From: an uncultured Enorma sp.
Lineage (GTDB): Bacteria > Actinomycetota > Coriobacteriia > Coriobacteriales > Coriobacteriaceae
DNA: 5,986 bases
NCBI GenBank assembly: GCA_905210055.1
Contig: CAJLVH010000119.1
Span: 1-5,986 of the forward strand
Direction: 5' to 3'
Shown: one piece after another, positions 3,723 through 5,986 of the stretch
How the letters are laid out: each line of letters opens with the position of its first letter
Numbering within the stretch: the first letter of the stretch is position 1
Made by a program: the position numbers and the translations under genes
Notes under the pieces: model-generated
The model's database searches: none
Seen by the model: the letters and a program-made list of their open reading frames with translations, nothing else
What the model was told of the DNA's origin: nothing

Positions 3723-5789
3723 CTACCAGTGTAACGCAGCGCGGGTTTCCACGAGCGCGAGATCGAGATGCCCGCGCAGCTCGTCGGTCGCTCGGATCTC
3801 GACGATCACCCGATCACCCGGCCGTATGCGGCGGCCTGTCGCCGAACCCGTGAGCGTGAGCGTGCGCTCATCGAGATCGAACCATTCATCTCCCAGATCG
3901 CGCATATGGATGAGACCCTCGGCCTGCGTCTCGTCTATGCGGACGAACGCCCCGAGCGCATCGACCCAGCTCACCGTACCCGCGAAGCGCTCACCCAGGC
4001 GGTTCGCGTAGAAGCGTGCGACCTCCACCTTCTGGGACGCGCGCGCCGCGGCATCGGCGACGCGCTCGCGCTCGCTACAGGCGCGGCAGAGCTGAGGCGC
4101 CATCGATGAGAAGCTGCTTGCTCCCGTCCCCGTGAGCGCGCACGCGCGGGTGTGCGCCTCCTTCGCACCCAAGCGCTCACGGGCGAGCGCGAACTTGAGC
4201 ACCCGGTGCACTATAAGATCTGGGTAACGACGGATAGGGCTCGTGAAGTGGCAGTAGGCTTGCGCACCGAGGGCGTAGTGCCCCATGTTCTGTGACCGGT
4301 ACACCGCTCGCTGCATGGCACGGAGCAAGAGCGCATTCACGAGCTCAGATGCCGGCGTGCCCTCGGCATCCGCAAGCGCCGCGCGCATCGCCGCCTGCTC
4401 GCCCGCCGCGATGGCGAGCGCCTGCACTCGATCGATAATGCCGAGCTCCACGAGTATGGTGGCCGCCGCGTGCAGATGATCGGGCGAAGGCTGCTCGTGC
4501 ACGCGGTACGCCGCCACAAGGTCGCGGCGAGCGAGCCATGCGGCTACACACTCGTTCGCGAGCAGCATCGCCTCCTCCACGAGGCCCGTAGCGGCCGTGC
4601 GCTTGCGCACCGTGAGCGCAGAGGGTTCGCCGTCTTCATCGAGCAGAGCGTGGACTTCGACGGTATCGAAATCTACGGCGCCGCGGCGCTCGCGCACGCG
4701 GGCGCGCAGGCGCGCGAGCTCGTCTGCGCAATGCAGGAGCTCGACTAGATCCACGCCTTCTTCAGCCGCCCGCGCCACCCATTCTGCGGCGGTGCCGGAA
4801 ACCCCGTCGAGCAGTGCCTGTGCCTCGTCATAGGAAAGCCTCACGCGCGAGCGCATGACGCTCGGATAGATCGATGCCTCTTTGAGGGCGCCATTCGCAT
4901 CGAGCACCATGTCGACCGTCATGGCCAGACGGTCTTCACCCGGCCTGAGCGAGCACAAGTCGTTCGAAAGCCGCTCGGGTAGCATGGGAAGCACGCGATC
5001 CGCAAGATACACGGAGGTGGCGCGCCGCCTCGCTTCGAGGTCGATCAGGTCATCCCACATCACGTAGTGGGACACGTCGGCGATATGCACCGAGAGGGTG
5101 AAGCCGCCATGCGCGGTCTTTGCGACGCAGATCGCATCGTCGAAGTCGCGCGCATCGACCGGGTCGATGGTAAGCGCGAAGCGACCGCGCACATCGCGAC
5201 GCAAGGGGTCTTGGAGCGCCCCCTCAACATCGAGCGCGAGCGCCTCGGCCGCACGTACCGCGGGCTCGGGATAGCCATCCTCAAGGTCGTAGCGCGCCAT
5301 GATGGAACGAATGCCCAAATCAGAAGCATCGGCGCCACCCAGACGCCGCTCGATGGTTACGGTGCCCGATTCGAGGCGCGTCGGGTAGGAGACGATGCGC
5401 GCCGAGACCACATCTCCCTCCTTGACGCCGCACCGCATCGGAGAGCCATCGCTCGGAAGCACGAAGAAGTCTGCGCGCACGCGCGTATCGAGCGGCCGCA
5501 CGCACCCCAGAGGACCGGCGAGCGAGAACGTGCCGACGATCCCTGCATGAGCGCGTTCGAGCACGCTCTCGACTACCGCGCGCTTGCCGCCCTCGGCCCT
5601 GCGCACGCTCACCGCAACGATATCGCCATTCATGACCTCACGCAGCGCCCGCCCGGAAAGCCGAAAGGAGCCTTCAGCCGTCTCGACCGTCCCGCCGCCC
5701 TCCGTGAGTCGCACCGTCCCCGTAAGGTTCGGTCGCCTCACCGACCGCGTCGGCTTCCTGTTGCTACTCGTCCGTCGCTTGCGTCCCAT
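3723..5789 (-). CDS. rnr: Ribonuclease R (RNB-family 3'-5' exoribonuclease)
   Basis: RNase R degrades RNA processively from the 3' end, including structured RNA. The 688-residue product opens with a basic tail (9 Arg/Lys in the first 20 residues). Two cold-shock-type OB domains follow (about 22-78 and 81-148). The RNB catalytic domain (about 198-530) contains TIDPVDARDFDDAI (207-220), whose Asp209, Asp215, Asp217 and Asp218 match the metal-binding aspartates of RNase II/R. HIADVSHYV (235-243), VYLADRVLPMLPERLSNDLCS (260-280) and FTSPIRRYPDLIVHR (515-529, catalytic Arg520) follow. A C-terminal S1 domain spans about 598-682. The protein is shorter than the E. coli (about 813 aa) and B. subtilis (about 779 aa) enzymes: the N-terminal helix-turn-helix domain and the long Lys-rich tail are absent. 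RNase II is the alternative name, but the motif set and the smpB neighbourhood favour RNase R. GGGGAGG 6 nt upstream fixes the start at 5789, not at ATG 5936. Confidence 0.95.
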   Translation of the reverse strand: MGRKRRTSSNRKPTRSVRRPNLTGTVRLTEGGGTVETAEGSFRLSGRALREVMNGDIVAVSVRRAEGGKRAVVESVLERAHAGIVGTFSLAGPLGCVRPLDTRVRADFFVLPSDGSPMRCGVKEGDVVSARIVSYPTRLESGTVTIERRLGGADASDLGIRSIMARYDLEDGYPEPAVRAAEALALDVEGALQDPLRRDVRGRFALTIDPVDARDFDDAICVAKTAHGGFTLSVHIADVSHYVMWDDLIDLEARRRATSVYLADRVLPMLPERLSNDLCSLRPGEDRLAMTVDMVLDANGALKEASIYPSVMRSRVRLSYDEAQALLDGVSGTAAEWVARAAEEGVDLVELLHCADELARLRARVRERRGAVDFDTVEVHALLDEDGEPSALTVRKRTAATGLVEEAMLLANECVAAWLARRDLVAAYRVHEQPSPDHLHAAATILVELGIIDRVQALAIAAGEQAAMRAALADAEGTPASELVNALLLRAMQRAVYRSQNMGHYALGAQAYCHFTSPIRRYPDLIVHRVLKFALARERLGAKEAHTRACALTGTGASSFSSMAPQLCRACSERERVADAAARASQKVEVARFYANRLGERFAGTVSWVDALGAFVRIDETQAEGLIHMRDLGDEWFDLDERTLTLTGSATGRRIRPGDRVIVEIRATDELRGHLDLALVETRAALHW

Positions 5790-5795
5790 GGAAAA

Positions 5796-5802
5796 CCTCC
5801 CC
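5796..5802 (-). promoter_or_regulatory. Ribosome binding site of rnr
   Basis: GGGGAGG lies 6 nt before ATG 5789. It decides against the in-frame ATG at 5936, whose extra 49 residues show no domain and run through the stem-loop and T-rich region. Confidence 0.8.
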
Positions 5803-5812
5803 TCTCCCCAGT

Positions 5813-5827
5813 CTTCGAGTCTCGAAG
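5813..5827 (-). promoter_or_regulatory. Palindrome upstream of rnr (operator or leader hairpin)
   Basis: CTTCGAG-A-CTCGAAG is a perfect inverted repeat with 7-bp arms and a 1-nt centre. It lies 24-38 nt before the rnr start codon and 10 nt upstream of the SD site. As DNA it is a plausible dimer binding site; as RNA it would form a 5-bp stem with a 5-nt loop. I cannot assign a regulator. Confidence 0.4.
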
Positions 5828-5860
5828 TTCCCTCGCCGGCATCATGTGACCCCCACAAGG

Positions 5861-5883
5861 AAAAAACCGCCCGCACGCAACGG
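5861..5883 (-). terminator. Weak terminator-like element upstream of rnr
   Basis: On the minus strand a 5-bp stem (CCGTT with GGCGG, two G-U pairs, 7-nt loop) is directly followed by six T (5866-5861). It could end the transcript of a gene to the right of the window. The T run is good but the stem is weak. If it is real, the rnr promoter must lie between about 5800 and 5860, where I see no clear hexamers. Confidence 0.35.
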
Positions 5884-5924
5884 CAACACACCCGCCCCGC
5901 CCGGGTATCCGCCCCCCGCCGCAC

Positions 5925-5948
5925 GCGCGCTGCCACAGGCAGCCGCGC
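5925..5948 (-). other. Strong stem-loop in the non-coding region at the right edge
   Basis: GCTGCC/GGCAGC arms (5929-5934 and 5938-5943) with a 3-nt loop are extended, past a single bulged base, by GCGC/GCGC. No T run follows directly; the nearest is at 5866-5861. It starts about 10 nt after a possible stop codon (TGA, 5960-5958), so it may belong to the 3' end of a neighbouring gene outside the window. The rest of 5790-5986 has no supportable gene. Confidence 0.45.
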
Positions 5949-5986
5949 CCAACACCCTCACGAACCCAGCACCGCGTAGCCACGGG

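Noticed and set aside
5067..5849. Plus-strand 260-codon open frame opposite rnr
   Set aside because: The minus strand here encodes the clear cold-shock and RNB motifs of RNase R. The plus-strand product is low-complexity Arg/Ala/His-rich and has no domain.
5790..5936. N-terminal extension of RNase R to ATG 5936
   Set aside because: The extra 49 residues run through the T run and the palindrome, carry no HTH domain, and bypass a good SD site at 5796-5802.
5958..5986. Tail of an upstream protein or a tRNA T-arm at the right edge
   Set aside because: RGYAVLGS followed by TGA is too short to identify, and GGGTTCGTGAGGG lacks the paired stem of a T-arm. Both are left unannotated.
1..5986. CRISPR array, insertion sequence or other mobile element
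   Set aside because: No regularly spaced repeats, transposase motifs, terminal inverted repeats or tRNA-adjacent attachment sites were found. Gene content and base composition look uniform.

Overview
The window is about 6 kb of GC-rich DNA (roughly 60-65% G+C by eye) in which every supportable gene lies on the minus strand. It therefore reads from right (5986) to left (1). Strong Shine-Dalgarno (SD) sites, tight gene spacing, a rubredoxin with a rubredoxin-partner flavin protein (typical of strict anaerobes) and high GC together suggest an anaerobic, high-GC bacterium. A Coriobacteriia-type actinobacterium such as a Collinsella or Olsenella relative would fit. That placement is inference from style; no taxonomic marker is present.

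Layout in the direction of transcription: (1) a GC-rich non-coding stretch, 5790-5986, with a stem-loop, a weak terminator-like element and a short palindrome; (2) rnr, the exoribonuclease RNase R, 5789-3723, without the N-terminal helix-turn-helix domain known from the larger homologues; (3) an unnamed TPR protein, 3635-2760; (4) smpB, 2767-2297, whose start overlaps the end of the TPR gene by 8 nt; (5) a 128-nt gap with a candidate promoter; (6) a flavin-reductase-like FMN protein, 2168-1665; (7) a 47-residue short rubredoxin, 1534-1391; (8) a strong intrinsic terminator, 1331-1366; (9) a GH13 alpha-glycosidase, 1276 to beyond the left edge, missing only its C-terminal end.

The genes form three groups. 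rnr-TPR-smpB looks like an RNA and ribosome quality-control operon: SmpB delivers tmRNA to stalled ribosomes, and RNase R degrades structured RNA and, in other bacteria, the non-stop mRNA released by trans-translation. The TPR protein lies between them, with its translation apparently coupled to smpB. The flavin protein and rubredoxin together match the two halves of the high-molecular-weight rubredoxin (Hrb) of acetogens and clostridia, here encoded as two separate neighbouring genes. In the Moorella system the fused protein passes electrons from NADH to a flavodiiron protein that reduces NO or O2. The GH13 enzyme is a cytoplasmic maltodextrin-type hydrolase and appears to be a separate unit after the terminator.

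I see no mobile element, CRISPR array, rRNA or tRNA, and no convincing new multi-gene system. The observations most worth following are the split Hrb with its shortened rubredoxin, the TPR protein between RNase R and SmpB, and the small hairpins just upstream of several ribosome binding sites.
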